The position numbers were made by a program, and so were the translations under genes. A stretch of DNA of 39,921 nt from an uncultured Methanobrevibacter sp. Its GTDB lineage: Archaea; Methanobacteriota; Methanobacteria; Methanobacteriales; Methanobacteriaceae. The notes below the pieces were generated by a model that was not told the DNA's origin, ran no database searches, and saw nothing but the letters and a program-made list of their open reading frames with translations. Every line of letters begins with the position of its first letter. Positions within the stretch are counted from its first letter, which is position 1. The stretch is from NCBI RefSeq assembly GCF_905235195.1, contig NZ_CAJOKH010000024.1, forward strand, positions 1 through 39,921, given 5' to 3'. This document shows positions 7,662 to 17,130 of this stretch, in pieces.

Positions 7662-9259
7662 ATGATTTATCCCAATATTGAAGAAATAAAAGAAATAGTA
7701 AAAGAGGATGATTACAAAAGAATTCCTATTTGCTATGAAATATATTCAGACACTAAGACTCCAATAGAAGTATTAAGAAGAATTAAAATATTAAGTAACC
7801 ATTGTTATATACTTGAAAGTGTTGAAGATTCAAAAAATTGGGGTAGATACAGTTTTTTAGGATTTGATCCTATACTTGAGCTAAGTTGTCAAGACAATAA
7901 ATTAAAAATTAAAGGAAAAAGTAGTTTTACAGATAAAAAAGATTCATTTAATATTAATACAGACGAACCTGGAAAATATATAAGGCAAATTATAAAGGAA
8001 AATAAAAGTCCTAAACTTAAAAATTTACCTCCATTTTCAGGAGGACTTGTAGGATATTTTGCTTATGAATATATAAAATATTCAGAAAAGTCCATTGTTT
8101 TAGATGGAAAAAATGATGACTCATTTAAAGATGTAGATTTAATGCTTTTTGATAAGGTTATTGTTTTTGATAATTTTAAACAAAAAATAATTATAATTGT
8201 CAATATGGAAATTAAAGATGATTTAGTAAAGGAATATGAAAAAACATCAAATCAAATAAAGAATATAGTAAAGGTCATTAAAAACTACAATATTATTGAT
8301 TTACTAAAAGAAATTAGTAAAGAAAATATAACAAATAAAAAAACCTTAGAAATATTGAAGAAAATAAAATTAAAGACAATGAAGAATTAATAAATAAAAT
8401 TGATTTAGGTTTTAAAATTAAATCTGATTTTAAGTATTTGTTTTCAAAAGAAGAATATTGTAGTCTTGTTGAGAGGGCTAAAAATTATATTTATGAAGGA
8501 GATATTTTTCAGGTTGTATTATCTAATTTAATAGAAACTAAAATGGAAGGCAGCCTATTTGATGTGTATAGGGTTCTTAGAACAACTAATCCTTCACCAT
8601 ACATGTTCTATTTTTCAAGCGATAATATTGAAATTGCGGGGGCATCTCCTGAGACCCTTGTAAAATTAGTGGACAATAAAATTTACACATTTCCACTTGC
8701 AGGCACCCGTCCAAGAGGAAAAACAAATAAAGAAGACTTATCCCTTGAGAAGGAATTATTATCTGATGAAAAAGAACTTGCAGAACATAATATGCTTGTT
8801 GATTTAGGAAGAAATGATATAGGTAAAATAAGTAAAATTGGTTCTGTCAAATTAAGTAAATATATGAATATTGTAAGATTCTCTCATGTGATGCATATCG
8901 GATCAACTATTGAAGCTGAAATAAGAGATGATTATGATTATTTATCTGCAATTGATTCTATTTTACCTGCTGGAACATTATCTGGAGCACCAAAAATAAG
9001 AGCATGTTCCATTATTAATGAATTAGAAAAAAATAAAAGAGGCATCTACGGCGGAGCAATAGGTTATATAGATTTAACAGGTAATTTAGACACCTGTATA
9101 ACAATTCGAGTAGCTTATGCAAAGAATAATAAGGTATTTATCAGATCTGGTGCAGGTATTGTAGCAGATAGTATTGGAGAAAATGAGTACAATGAATGTT
9201 TAAACAAAGCACAAGCTGTTATAGATGCTTTAAAGATAGCCAATAAAGGAATAAACTAA
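7662..9259 (+). pseudogene. trpE: Anthranilate synthase component I, split by a one-base frameshift
   Basis: Makes anthranilate from chorismate with TrpG. The gene reads as two pieces: 7662-8390 (N-terminal domain, with the feedback-site region CYILESVEDSKNWGRYSFLG) and 8438-9259 (catalytic domain, with IAGASPETLVKL, RPRGKT, LVDLGRNDIG, GTLSGAPKIRA and GGAIGYIDLTG). The second piece has only a TTG with no ribosome binding site, and its frame is open back through the break, so both belong to one gene. Adding one A to the A7 run at 8337-8343 restores a single 532-residue protein of normal architecture. GAGGT precedes the ATG at 7662. True mutation, homopolymer sequencing error, or polymerase slippage are all possible; all catalytic motifs remain, so the gene may be functional. 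Confidence 0.85.
8337..8343 (+). other. A7 run at the trpE frame break
   Basis: The run A7 followed by CC is the only place in the overlap of the two reading frames where a simple homopolymer change joins them. The first frame reads Asn-Lys-Lys-Thr-Leu-Glu here; the second frame reads on as Asn-Leu-Arg-Asn-Ile-Glu and continues into the catalytic domain. One base is missing relative to a continuous frame. Confidence 0.7.
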
Positions 9260-9276
9260 ATATAACAGGTGAGATT

Positions 9277-9900
9277 ATGATTCTTTTAATAGATAATTAT
9301 GATAGTTTTGTTTATAACTTATATCAATATATAGCAGAAGGATTAGCTAATATTAACAATTATAATTTAAAAAATGATAAAGATTTAGAAAAAATCTATA
9401 ATAAGATTAAAGTTATTAGAAATGATGAAATAAGTCTTAAAGAAATAGAAAAATTAAATCCCGACCATATAATCTTATCTCCAGGTCCTGGAAAACCTAA
9501 AGATGCTGGAATATGTGAAGAAATTGTAACTTATTATGCTAAAATGAATACACCTATTTTAGGTGTATGTTTAGGTCATCAGGCAATATGTGAAGGATTT
9601 GGATCTAGCATAATAAAAGCTAAAAAATTGATGCATGGTAAAACCTCCTACATTGAACATAATGATGATAAGATTTTTAAAAATATGGAAGGAGGTATTA
9701 TAGTTGCTCGTTATCATTCCCTTGCAGTGGATACTGCTACATTAAATAAAGATTTAAAAATACTTGCAAAAGCAGATGATGGTGAAATAATGGCCGTTAA
9801 ATATAAAGATTCAAATATTTATGGACTACAATTCCATCCTGAATCTGTTTTAACTCCTGATGGATTAAATATTATTGAAAATTTTTTAAAAATAAATTAA
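9277..9900 (+). CDS. trpG: Anthranilate synthase component II (glutamine amidotransferase)
   Basis: Glutaminase subunit that supplies ammonia to TrpE. Class I amidotransferase: MILLIDNYDSFVYNL at the start, oxyanion region LSPGPGKPKDAG, nucleophile Cys98 in ILGVCLGHQA, and the His/Glu pair in FHPESVLT. At 207 residues it is a stand-alone TrpG, not fused to trpD. AGGTGA lies just before the ATG at 9277, 17 bases after trpE. A PabA role is possible in general for this family, but the operon makes tryptophan synthesis the main job. The insert around residues 24-45 is rich in Asn and Lys. Confidence 0.95.
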   Translation: MILLIDNYDSFVYNLYQYIAEGLANINNYNLKNDKDLEKIYNKIKVIRNDEISLKEIEKLNPDHIILSPGPGKPKDAGICEEIVTYYAKMNTPILGVCLGHQAICEGFGSSIIKAKKLMHGKTSYIEHNDDKIFKNMEGGIIVARYHSLAVDTATLNKDLKILAKADDGEIMAVKYKDSNIYGLQFHPESVLTPDGLNIIENFLKIN

Positions 9901-9921
9901 ATAAGAATTTTAGGTGTAAAA

Positions 9922-10932
9922 ATGACTTATATTGAAGAAGCGATAGTTAAACTATCAAATAATGAAAATTTATCATTTAATATGGCTAAAGGAACTATGG
10001 ACGAAATAATGGAAGGTAAAGCAACAAATGTTCAGATAAGCTCTTATTTAATGGGATTAACTATGAAAGGAGAAACAATAAATGAAATTAGTGGTTCTGC
10101 AGTTTCAATGCGAAATAATGCTACAAGATTAAATCATTCTATGCCTACTCTTGAAATTGTAGGTACCGGAGGCGATGGATCAAATTCGTTTAATATTTCT
10201 ACAACATCTGCAATAGTTATATCTTCAGCAGGAGTTGCAGTAACAAAACACGGGAACCGTTCAGCTTCAAGCAATTGTGGCTCTGCAGATGTTTTAGAAG
10301 CATTAGGAGTTAATATAAATTTAGAAGTAGAAAAAAGTATGAAACTCTTAGAAGAAATTAATTTAACATTTCTTTTTGCTCAAAAATATCATACTGCAAT
10401 GAAATATGTTGCACCCGTACGTAAAGAACTAAAAATTAAAACCCTTTTTAATATTTTAGGCCCTATAGCAAATCCTGCTTTTGCATCTTACGAATTAATG
10501 GGAGTTTATAGTGAAAAACTTGTTGAACCACTTGGAAATGTTTTAAAAAATATGGGTATTAGAGCTATGGTTGTTTATGGTCAAGACTGTTTAGATGAAA
10601 TATCTATCTCTAAACCTACAACAATATGTGAAGTGAAAAATGATGAAATATTTAAATATGAAATAAAACCTGAAGATTTTGGTATAAAAAGAGCAGCCCA
10701 CAATGAACTTCTTGGAGGGGATTGTAAATGTAATGCAAAAATTACTCGAAATATTTTAAAAGGTGAAAAGGGTCCTAAAAGAGATGCTGTCCTACTTAAT
10801 TCTGGGGCTGCTTTATACTTAAGAGGAGAAGTAGATGACATCAATGAGGGAATTGATTTAGCAGCTAATGTAATAGATAATGGTAAAGCATTAAAACAAT
10901 TAGATGATTTTATAAAATTATCAAATACTTAA
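9922..10932 (+). CDS. trpD: Anthranilate phosphoribosyltransferase
   Basis: Transfers phosphoribose from PRPP to anthranilate, the second committed step. Seen in the 336-residue product: the PRPP loop GTGGDGSNSFNISTTSA, the block KHGNRSASSNCGSADVLEALG split over two short conserved stretches, and FLFAQKYHTAMKYVAPVRK, all standard. AGGTG lies five bases ahead of the ATG at 9922, and the gene begins 21 bases after trpG. Its place third in the operon matches bacterial trpEGDCFBA; the Methanothermobacter operon, as I recall it, has trpD last. Confidence 0.95.
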   Translation: MTYIEEAIVKLSNNENLSFNMAKGTMDEIMEGKATNVQISSYLMGLTMKGETINEISGSAVSMRNNATRLNHSMPTLEIVGTGGDGSNSFNISTTSAIVISSAGVAVTKHGNRSASSNCGSADVLEALGVNINLEVEKSMKLLEEINLTFLFAQKYHTAMKYVAPVRKELKIKTLFNILGPIANPAFASYELMGVYSEKLVEPLGNVLKNMGIRAMVVYGQDCLDEISISKPTTICEVKNDEIFKYEIKPEDFGIKRAAHNELLGGDCKCNAKITRNILKGEKGPKRDAVLLNSGAALYLRGEVDDINEGIDLAANVIDNGKALKQLDDFIKLSNT

Positions 10933-10942
10933 AGGTAAAAGT

Positions 10943-11728
10943 ATGATATTAGATACAATTGTTAAAAAGACTGAAGCTAGACTTAGAAGACTAAAAGAAA
11001 ATATGCCATTAGAGAAACTTAAGGAAAAAGTAGATTCTCTTGATTGTAATAATGACTTAAAATTTGAAAAGTCTCTAAAAAAGGAGGGAATGTCATATAT
11101 TTGCGAAATAAAAAAAGCTTCCCCTTCAAAAGGTCTTATTGTAAAAGATGAAGAGTTTGATCCTCTTAAAATTTCAAAAGAATACGAAGATGGAGGAGCA
11201 TCTGCTATTTCAATACTTACAGAACCTTATTTTTTTAAAGGTTCTAATGAATATTTAAGTTCTGTAAGTCAAAACACCATCCTACCTATTTTAAGAAAAG
11301 ATTTTATTATAGACGAATATATGATTTATGAAGCAAAACTTTTAGGTGCAGATGCTGTATTACTTATTGCTTCTATTTTAGATAAAGAAATTCTAAAAAA
11401 ATTTATCAAACTAAGTTATTCCCTTGGTATGTCTGCACTTGTTGAATCACATAATCAAAAAGAACTTGAAAAAGCATTAGATGCTAAAGCTAGAATAATT
11501 GGTATAAATAATAGAGACTTAAAAACATTTAAAGTAGATTTTAATAATGTTATAAAATTAAGAAAAAAAGTGCCCTCTGAAATTATATTTATTTCTGAAA
11601 GTGGAGTTAAAACAAAAGAAGATATTGACCTTTTAAAAGAAAACAATATAGATGGAGTATTAATTGGAGAATTATTAATGAAAAGTCAAGATAAAAAAGC
11701 TATGATAAAATATTTAGATGGGAGCTAG
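10943..11728 (+). CDS. trpC: Indole-3-glycerol-phosphate synthase
   Basis: Closes the ring of carboxyphenylamino-deoxyribulose phosphate to indole-3-glycerol phosphate; a TIM-barrel enzyme. The 261-residue product has CEIKKASPSKGLI with the catalytic Lys, ILTEPYFFKGS, ILRKDFIIDEYMIYEAK, IGINNRDLKTFKVD, and ISESGVKTKEDI. It is not fused to trpF. AAAGGT precedes the ATG at 10943, ten bases after trpD, and eight bases separate it from trpF, which indicates a tightly packed operon. Confidence 0.95.
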   Translation: MILDTIVKKTEARLRRLKENMPLEKLKEKVDSLDCNNDLKFEKSLKKEGMSYICEIKKASPSKGLIVKDEEFDPLKISKEYEDGGASAISILTEPYFFKGSNEYLSSVSQNTILPILRKDFIIDEYMIYEAKLLGADAVLLIASILDKEILKKFIKLSYSLGMSALVESHNQKELEKALDAKARIIGINNRDLKTFKVDFNNVIKLRKKVPSEIIFISESGVKTKEDIDLLKENNIDGVLIGELLMKSQDKKAMIKYLDGS

Positions 11729-11736
11729 TTGATTTT

Positions 11737-12384
11737 ATGGTAAAGGTAAAAATATGTGGTCTTAAAAGAGCAGAAGATATTGAAATTATAAATAAATATA
11801 ATGTAGATTATGGGGGATTTGTATTTGCAAAAAGTTCTAGACAAATAAATGCTAAAAAAGCAGAAAAATTATCAAATCTTTTAAAAGATAATATTTCTCC
11901 AGTGGGAGTTTTTGTAGATGAAGATATAAATTTTATTTTAGAGTTATTTAATGCAAATATTATAAAAATTGCCCAATTACATGGAAAAGAAGATGAAGAA
12001 TATATTAAAAAATTGAAAGAAAAATCCCATAATAAAACAAATAAACAAATACCTATAATAAATTCTATTGAAATTAAAGATGAAGATATTAATAAGGTTA
12101 ATGAAAAAATATTAAATTTAAATAATTCTCTATCAGATTATATTCTATTAGATAGTGGAAAAGGTTCTGGCAAATGTTTTAATTGGAATCTTGTTAATAA
12201 AAATAATATAATTAAAAAACCATTTTTTCTAGCAGGAGGCTTAAATAGTAATAATATTAAATTAGCAATAGATGAATTTAATCCCTATTCTGTTGATTTA
12301 AGTAGTAGTGTGGAAAAAAATGGATTTAAAGATGAAGAAAAAATTAAAGAAATTGTTGAGATAGTTAAAAATAATATATCTTAG
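11737..12384 (+). CDS. trpF: Phosphoribosylanthranilate isomerase
   Basis: Isomerises phosphoribosylanthranilate by an Amadori rearrangement. The 215-residue product begins [16 protein letters not shown] with the catalytic Cys, keeps [36 protein letters not shown] with the general acid Asp, [11 protein letters not shown] and [14 protein letters not shown]. It has Asn/Lys-rich surface stretches (about residues 93-108 and 115-128). The ribosome binding site is weak; it may be coupled to trpC, whose stop lies eight bases upstream. Confidence 0.93.
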   Translation: MVKVKICGLKRAEDIEIINKYNVDYGGFVFAKSSRQINAKKAEKLSNLLKDNISPVGVFVDEDINFILELFNANIIKIAQLHGKEDEEYIKKLKEKSHNKTNKQIPIINSIEIKDEDINKVNEKILNLNNSLSDYILLDSGKGSGKCFNWNLVNKNNIIKKPFFLAGGLNSNNIKLAIDEFNPYSVDLSSSVEKNGFKDEEKIKEIVEIVKNNIS

Positions 12385-12415
12385 AAAATTATTAATTATA
12401 ATCAAGGTGAAAAAT

Positions 12416-13600
12416 ATGAGTAAAGGGAGATTTGGAATTCATGGAGGCCAATATATCTCTGAAACCTTAATGAATGAACTATTAAATTTAGAAAAAGAAT
12501 ATGATTATTTTAAAAATGATAAAAATTTTAAAAAAGAACTTAATAAACTTTTAAACGAATATGCTGGAAGGCCCTCCTTATTATACTACGGAAAAAGAAT
12601 AACAAAAGATCTTGGCGGAGCGAAAATCTATTTAAAACGTGAAGACTTAAACCATACTGGAGCACATAAAATTAATAATGTATTAGGCCAATGTTTACTA
12701 GCAAAAAAAATGGGTAAAACAAGAGTTATTGCAGAAACAGGAGCAGGCCAACATGGTGTAGCTACAGCTACAGCTGCAGCACTTCTCGATATGGAATGTG
12801 AAATTTTTATGGGTGAAGAAGATACTAAAAGACAAAGCCTTAATGTATTTCGGATGGAATTATTAGGAGCTAAAGTTCATACTGTAAAAACAGGAACCAA
12901 AGTTTTAAAAGATGCTGTAAATGATGCTTTTAGAGAATGGATTTCACGGGTAGAAGATACACATTATGTTATTGGTTCTACAATGGGACCTCATCCATTT
13001 CCAACAATAGTTCGTGATTTCCAATCTGTAATAGGCAATGAAATAAAAGAACAAATTTTAAAACTTGAAGGTAAATTACCAAATACAATAATTGCATGTG
13101 TTGGTGGTGGAAGTAATGCAATAGGCTCATTCTATAATTTTATAGAAGATAGTGAAGTAGAACTTATTGGTGTAGAAGCAGCAGGAAAGGGACTTGATAC
13201 AGAATATCATGCTGCAACAATTGCTAAAGGAAAATTAGGTATTTTTCATGGAATGAAATCCTATTTCTGCCAAGGAAATTACGGGCAGATTTCTCCTGTT
13301 TATTCAATATCAGCAGGTTTAGACTATCCTGGAATCGGACCTGAACATTCATATTTACATGATATTCAAAGAGCAAAATATGTTTCTGCAACAGATAATG
13401 AAGCAGTTAATGCATTTGAATATTTATCCCATATGGAAGGAATTATTCCAGCAATTGAATCCTCTCATGCACTTGCTCATGGAATGAAAATTGCACAAGA
13501 TATGGATAAAGAAGACATTATTGTTATTACTCTTTCAGGTCGTGGAGATAAAGATGTAGCAGCTATAGCACGTTATAAAGGAATCGAATTATATGAATAA
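12416..13600 (+). CDS. trpB: Tryptophan synthase beta chain
   Basis: PLP enzyme joining indole and serine. The product of 394 residues opens [19 protein letters not shown], carries the PLP lysine (K85) in [37 protein letters not shown], the phosphate loop [11 protein letters not shown], and LSGRGDKD near the end. It is the canonical TrpB1 type. A GTG at 12407 is also in frame, but it is part of the AAGGTGA site, so the ATG at 12416 is the start. The N-terminal sequence reads like clostridial TrpB, which bears on the possible bacterial origin of the operon. Confidence 0.96.
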   Translation: MSKGRFGIHGGQYISETLMNELLNLEKEYDYFKNDKNFKKELNKLLNEYAGRPSLLYYGKRITKDLGGAKIYLKREDLNHTGAHKINNVLGQCLLAKKMGKTRVIAETGAGQHGVATATAAALLDMECEIFMGEEDTKRQSLNVFRMELLGAKVHTVKTGTKVLKDAVNDAFREWISRVEDTHYVIGSTMGPHPFPTIVRDFQSVIGNEIKEQILKLEGKLPNTIIACVGGGSNAIGSFYNFIEDSEVELIGVEAAGKGLDTEYHAATIAKGKLGIFHGMKSYFCQGNYGQISPVYSISAGLDYPGIGPEHSYLHDIQRAKYVSATDNEAVNAFEYLSHMEGIIPAIESSHALAHGMKIAQDMDKEDIIVITLSGRGDKDVAAIARYKGIELYE

Positions 13601-13613
13601 TAAGAGAGATAAA

Positions 13614-14393
13614 ATGAATAAAATTAAAATTAAAAATGCATTTACAAATGGGAAAGCTTTCATTGGATTTTTAACAGGGGGAGACCCAACAATTGAAAAA
13701 ACTATAGAATATGTATTAGCAATGGAAGAAGGAGGATGTGATTTAATTGAAATAGGTATTCCCTTTTCAGACCCAGTAGCAGAAGGTCCTGTTATTCAAA
13801 AAGCAAATCAAAGGGCACTATCAAATAATACAAATACGGATGACATATTTAAAGCGATTGAAAAAATCAGAGCAAAAACTAATATTCCTTTAGTATTATT
13901 AACTTATATTAATCCTGTATTCTACTACGGCTATGAAAACTTCTTTAAAAAATGTAATCAACTAAATATTAATGGAATTATCTCTCCAGATTTACCTTAT
14001 GATGAAAAGGAAGAAATATTAGAAACAGCAAATAAATATAATATTGATATAATTAGTTTAATAGCACCTACATCTAGTCAACGTATTAAAATGATTGCAA
14101 AAGATGCTAGTGGTTTTATATATCTTATATCTTCTATGGGTGTTACAGGAATGAGATCTGAGATAAAAACTGAATTAAAGTCTATAATTAAAGATATTAA
14201 AGAAGTAACTACTATACCTATAGCAGTAGGATTTGGAATAAATAGGCCAGAGCAAGCAGAAAAGATTTCAAAAATAGCAGATGGAGTTATTGTTGGAAGT
14301 GCAATTGTAAATATAATAGAAGAACATGGAGAAAATGCTAGAGAACCTATTAAAGAATATGTTAAAACTATGAAAGATGCAATGTCTAATTAA
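13614..14393 (+). CDS. trpA: Tryptophan synthase alpha chain
   Basis: Cleaves indole-3-glycerol phosphate to indole, which is channelled to TrpB. TIM barrel of 259 residues with LTGGDPTIEKT, the catalytic Glu46 in DLIEIGIPFSDPVAEGP, DLPYDEKEE, and SSMGVTGMRSE. The position equal to catalytic Asp60 of the E. coli enzyme is Glu here (VAEGP rather than LADGP); I recall this variant from several Firmicutes. An earlier in-frame ATG at 13593 would overlap trpB by eight bases without a ribosome binding site; AGAGAGAT precedes the ATG at 13614. Last gene of the operon. Confidence 0.94.
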   Translation: MNKIKIKNAFTNGKAFIGFLTGGDPTIEKTIEYVLAMEEGGCDLIEIGIPFSDPVAEGPVIQKANQRALSNNTNTDDIFKAIEKIRAKTNIPLVLLTYINPVFYYGYENFFKKCNQLNINGIISPDLPYDEKEEILETANKYNIDIISLIAPTSSQRIKMIAKDASGFIYLISSMGVTGMRSEIKTELKSIIKDIKEVTTIPIAVGFGINRPEQAEKISKIADGVIVGSAIVNIIEEHGENAREPIKEYVKTMKDAMSN

Positions 14394-14405
14394 TAAGTGT
14401 CAATT

Positions 14406-14416
14406 TATTTTTTTTA
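14406..14416 (+). terminator. Oligo-T tract after trpA
   Basis: A T8 run at 14408-14415, about 15 bases beyond the trpA stop, preceded by a short TTTA. Archaeal termination often needs only a T-rich stretch without a hairpin, so this is a likely end of the trp transcript. The next gene begins only about 22 bases later, so partial read-through is possible. Confidence 0.45.
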
Positions 14417-14437
14417 AAATTTGATTTAAGTGTAAAT

Positions 14438-15046
14438 ATGAAAGTAGCAATAATCCCTGACAGTGCAATGTTAATACTAAATCCAGTAAATAAATCAAAA
14501 CACCAACTCCTATCAGAATTTGACCGAATATATAAAGAAGGAAAAAATAAAGAGATTATAGAAGAATATAAAAAAGATGTTCATAAAAGTTCTGAAAAAA
14601 CCCATACAATAGAAGGAATAAACCCTTATACAGGAATCAAATATTGTGGCTATGAAGCACCATCTGGAGTTCTTGGGAGAATGTCAAAAATCGGACCTAT
14701 TATTGATGAAGCCGATGCCGTAGTAATGCTTACAGGAAACAGCCCTAATCATATGTACAACACATTAAATGAACTTATATTATTTGGAAGTTCAGGATGT
14801 TTAAACACACTAAGACTTTTAGAGTCCCAAATAAAATCTCGTAAAATACCATTTTTAAAATTAGATTATCCTGACACTAGAGAAGACCTAATAAATATAA
14901 TTGATGAAGAGAATAATTTCTTAAAATACTTAGAAGACCTTGAAACAGGTAAAGTCAATGAACCCTATAAAATAAAACATGAAAAAGTAGTGTGTGAAGA
15001 TAAAATTAGTGTAAATGAATTGGAAGAAATATTACACTTAAATTAA
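14438..15046 (+). CDS. Uncharacterised protein, possibly methanogenesis marker 5 (DUF2112)-like
   Basis: A 202-residue soluble protein. I do not recognise it firmly. The middle, KYCGYEAPSGVLGRMSKIGP followed by IIDEADAVVML, and then IPFLKLDYPDTREDLINIID, reminds me of methanogenesis marker protein 5, where a Gly-Arg-Gly/Arg stretch, a PLIDEA-like segment and a late hydrophobic-Tyr-Pro pattern occur. The N-terminus MKVAIIPDSAMLILNPVNK differs from what I recall for that family, so the match is tentative. It lies 44 bases after trpA on the same strand but has no link to tryptophan synthesis. Only a weak ribosome binding site is seen. Comparison with the DUF2112 profile would settle it. Confidence 0.45.
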   Translation: MKVAIIPDSAMLILNPVNKSKHQLLSEFDRIYKEGKNKEIIEEYKKDVHKSSEKTHTIEGINPYTGIKYCGYEAPSGVLGRMSKIGPIIDEADAVVMLTGNSPNHMYNTLNELILFGSSGCLNTLRLLESQIKSRKIPFLKLDYPDTREDLINIIDEENNFLKYLEDLETGKVNEPYKIKHEKVVCEDKISVNELEEILHLN

Positions 15047-15095
15047 ATGATAGTATTTTAGATAAATAGTAAACTATATTTAATATCATTAAAAA

Positions 15096-15911
15096 TTAGA
15101 AATAAATAGCTAAAACTAAAAACAATAAACTAAAAACCCTACCGATTTCTACTGATGCTCCAAGAACATCCCCGGTTGCTACTTCAAAGTTTCTTTTAGA
15201 AATAAGTGCAATGAGAGAACCTGAAAATACTCCTCCAATAACACCAAAGACTCCTAAAAATCCAAGTAGCCCGTATCCTATTATACCACAAATTAAAAGT
15301 GATGCCACAAATTTAGGAACATCCATACTTTCAATAAAATATTTACCAATACCGTCTGATGATGGTTTAGAACATATACAAGTTGTAACAAGTGAAAGTT
15401 TAGAAGACATCTCAGCAATTAAAATAGCCCATAATATATTTTTATCGATAACTGCACTTATAGAGACAACTGTTATAAATGCTACAATAACCATTGTAGA
15501 TATTGCACTTGTTCCAAGAATAGAATCTCTCATAACCTCAATTTTTCTTTTTTTATCTCCATGAACCATTATCCCATCAGCAAAATCAAGTAATCCATCA
15601 ATATGATTATATCCTGTTATAATAGTAAAGAATCCATAGATAATAACTGCAATAAGAATTGAAGGAAAGTGAAAATAATTTAATAGAAGATATGAAACAC
15701 CAACTGCAAATAGACCTAAAATCACATCAAGTAAAGGCCAAATCCATGTTAAACTTACTACAGATTCTATTGAAGTGTAAACCCCAAGTGGAATAATTGT
15801 TGAAAAACTTACAAGTCCAAGAAGAGAGCGAATAAAAGATGAATTTTTACCTTCATCATCATAATACTCATCCTTATTTTTACTTAAATCATTATCCATA
15901 TTATCTGTCAA
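15096..15911 (-). CDS. cobS: Adenosylcobinamide-GDP ribazoletransferase
   Basis: Membrane enzyme that joins adenosylcobinamide-GDP to alpha-ribazole (or its phosphate), the last assembly step of the lower cobamide ligand. About seven hydrophobic segments cover residues 25-271. The diagnostic CobS motif is clear: GYNHIDGLLDFADGIMVHGD, followed by RDSILGTSAI. The start is TTG at 15911 with GAGGTG five bases upstream; a later ATG (codon 5) is less well placed. The first 25 residues are very acidic and cytosolic in character. CbiS, acting in the same pathway, lies 1.2 kb away on the same strand, separated by an acetyltransferase gene. Confidence 0.92.
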   Translation of the reverse strand: MTDNMDNDLSKNKDEYYDDEGKNSSFIRSLLGLVSFSTIIPLGVYTSIESVVSLTWIWPLLDVILGLFAVGVSYLLLNYFHFPSILIAVIIYGFFTIITGYNHIDGLLDFADGIMVHGDKKRKIEVMRDSILGTSAISTMVIVAFITVVSISAVIDKNILWAILIAEMSSKLSLVTTCICSKPSSDGIGKYFIESMDVPKFVASLLICGIIGYGLLGFLGVFGVIGGVFSGSLIALISKRNFEVATGDVLGASVEIGRVFSLLFLVLAIYF

Positions 15912-16507
15912 GTTTACACCTCAAAAAAAAGATTCAAATGAAAATTATAACTCTATAAATATTATTATTAAAATCATCTATTTAATAAATTATTTTTTAA
16001 TATATTATTTGTGATATGTTTATTATTTCACCACATTTTATTTTATATAATTACTATTGTATATACTTAAAAATTTTTTTAAAACCATATATTTTTTCAT
16101 GAAATTTAGAAAATAATAACTTTGTATAAAAAAATCAATATGAATTTCAAGTGTAAAAAAAAATTATTTTATAAAAATAGTGTAATTAATATTAATTTTT
16201 TAAAATTATAATTTAATACTCGCCAAAACCACTTTTTCAATACTTTTTAAAGAATAAGTATATTTTAATGATTAGAATTAAAGCTTTAAATCCAATAATA
16301 CTTTGTTAATAAATATATTATATCCCACTACTTTAAAAAATATTAGGATAATGCCTTTATACTAATTTAAAGTGGTCATTAGTGATTATAATGATATTTT
16401 TAATTTTATAAGTAAATTTTGAAGATTAAGTTTTTAACATTGTTTATACATAAAGATTTATAATGAATTAAACAAATTTTATGCACTAAATATAAAGGAG
16501 ATTATAT
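15912..16507. other. Long AT-rich spacer with inverted repeats
   Basis: About 600 bases without a convincing gene on either strand. It contains the cobS promoter side and the leader of the acetyltransferase gene. Two inverted repeats stand out: ATACTT/AAGTAT around 16239-16261, and a longer one, about 11 pairs, at 16327-16337 with 16366-16376. I see no tRNA-like or riboswitch-like fold; in particular no cobalamin-riboswitch consensus near cobS. Confidence 0.5.
16327..16376. repeat. Inverted repeat of about 11 bp with 28-base loop
   Basis: The left arm ACTACTTTAAA (16327-16337) pairs with the right arm TTTAAAGTGGT (16366-16376), ten Watson-Crick pairs and one G-T. The loop contains a small AGG/CCT stem (16345-16347 with 16354-16356). 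It is 130 bases upstream of the acetyltransferase start. It may be a structured leader, a protein site, or chance. Confidence 0.4.
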
Positions 16508-17044
16508 ATGAAATATATGAATTTCAATCCCCAAATTCATGATGTAAAAAAAATTGCAACATTAAAATATAATGTGGACTTTAGAACTTATAATAAGTTT
16601 TATAAATCAAAAGAAAAAGCCATTAAAGCCATCGAAAAAACTCTAAAAGAAGAAGATTGTATTAAGGTTATTTATGATAATGAAAATATTATTGGGATGT
16701 TAGTTGCATATAATCATGAAAACGAACCTGAATTTCATTTTAAGTCCCTTAAACTCTTAATTATTGCAATAATGGATAATTTTGTTATTTGTAATCTAAA
16801 AAAAGATGACCTTTACATTGCAGAAATAGCTATCGATGAAAAACAACAATCAAAAGGGTATGGAACAAAAGTCATTAATGATGTTATAAATTATGCTAAA
16901 AAAAATAATTATAAAAGAGTTATTTTAGATGCAGATTTTAGAAATCCCAAAGCAAAAGCATTATATGAAAGAGTAGGATTTAAAGTTTATAATAAAAAAT
17001 CATTTTTAAAAAGAGGTATGTATAATATGGAGTACAAAATTTGA
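16508..17044 (+). CDS. GNAT-family N-acetyltransferase
   Basis: A 178-residue cytosolic acyltransferase of the GCN5 superfamily. The acetyl-CoA binding motif A is present as EIAIDEKQQSKGYGTKVIND (Q-x-x-G-Y-G), followed by RNPKAKALYERVGFKVYNKK, the usual motif B with Asn and Tyr. The acceptor cannot be told from sequence. AAAGGAGAT gives a strong ribosome binding site six bases before the ATG at 16508. It is a single-gene unit lying between two cobamide genes on the opposite strand, and nothing connects it to them. Confidence 0.85.
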   Translation: MKYMNFNPQIHDVKKIATLKYNVDFRTYNKFYKSKEKAIKAIEKTLKEEDCIKVIYDNENIIGMLVAYNHENEPEFHFKSLKLLIIAIMDNFVICNLKKDDLYIAEIAIDEKQQSKGYGTKVINDVINYAKKNNYKRVILDADFRNPKAKALYERVGFKVYNKKSFLKRGMYNMEYKI

Positions 17045-17130
17045 AACAGCTCTATTACTACATATTACACATTTAATTTATAAAAAAAATTAAAAAATTA
17101 AAAAAAAATGAAATAAAAAAAGCAAAAATA

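Noticed and set aside
8330-8350. Programmed -1 frameshift in trpE as a regulated device
   Set aside because: A7 allows slippage, but the tRNA pairing does not fit an X-XXY-YYZ site in the reading frame and no downstream stem-loop was seen; kept only as one option.
10581-11646. Minus-strand open frames inside trpD and trpC
   Set aside because: Complementary shadows of enzymes with complete motifs.
15211-15564. 117-codon plus-strand frame inside cobS
   Set aside because: Antisense to the transmembrane part of CobS, which has the diagnostic motif; Pro/Thr/Ile-rich content is what antisense of hydrophobic codons gives.
15912-16507. Cobalamin riboswitch near cobS
   Set aside because: No B12-box-like conserved sequence or multi-helix fold was seen on the minus strand upstream of cobS.
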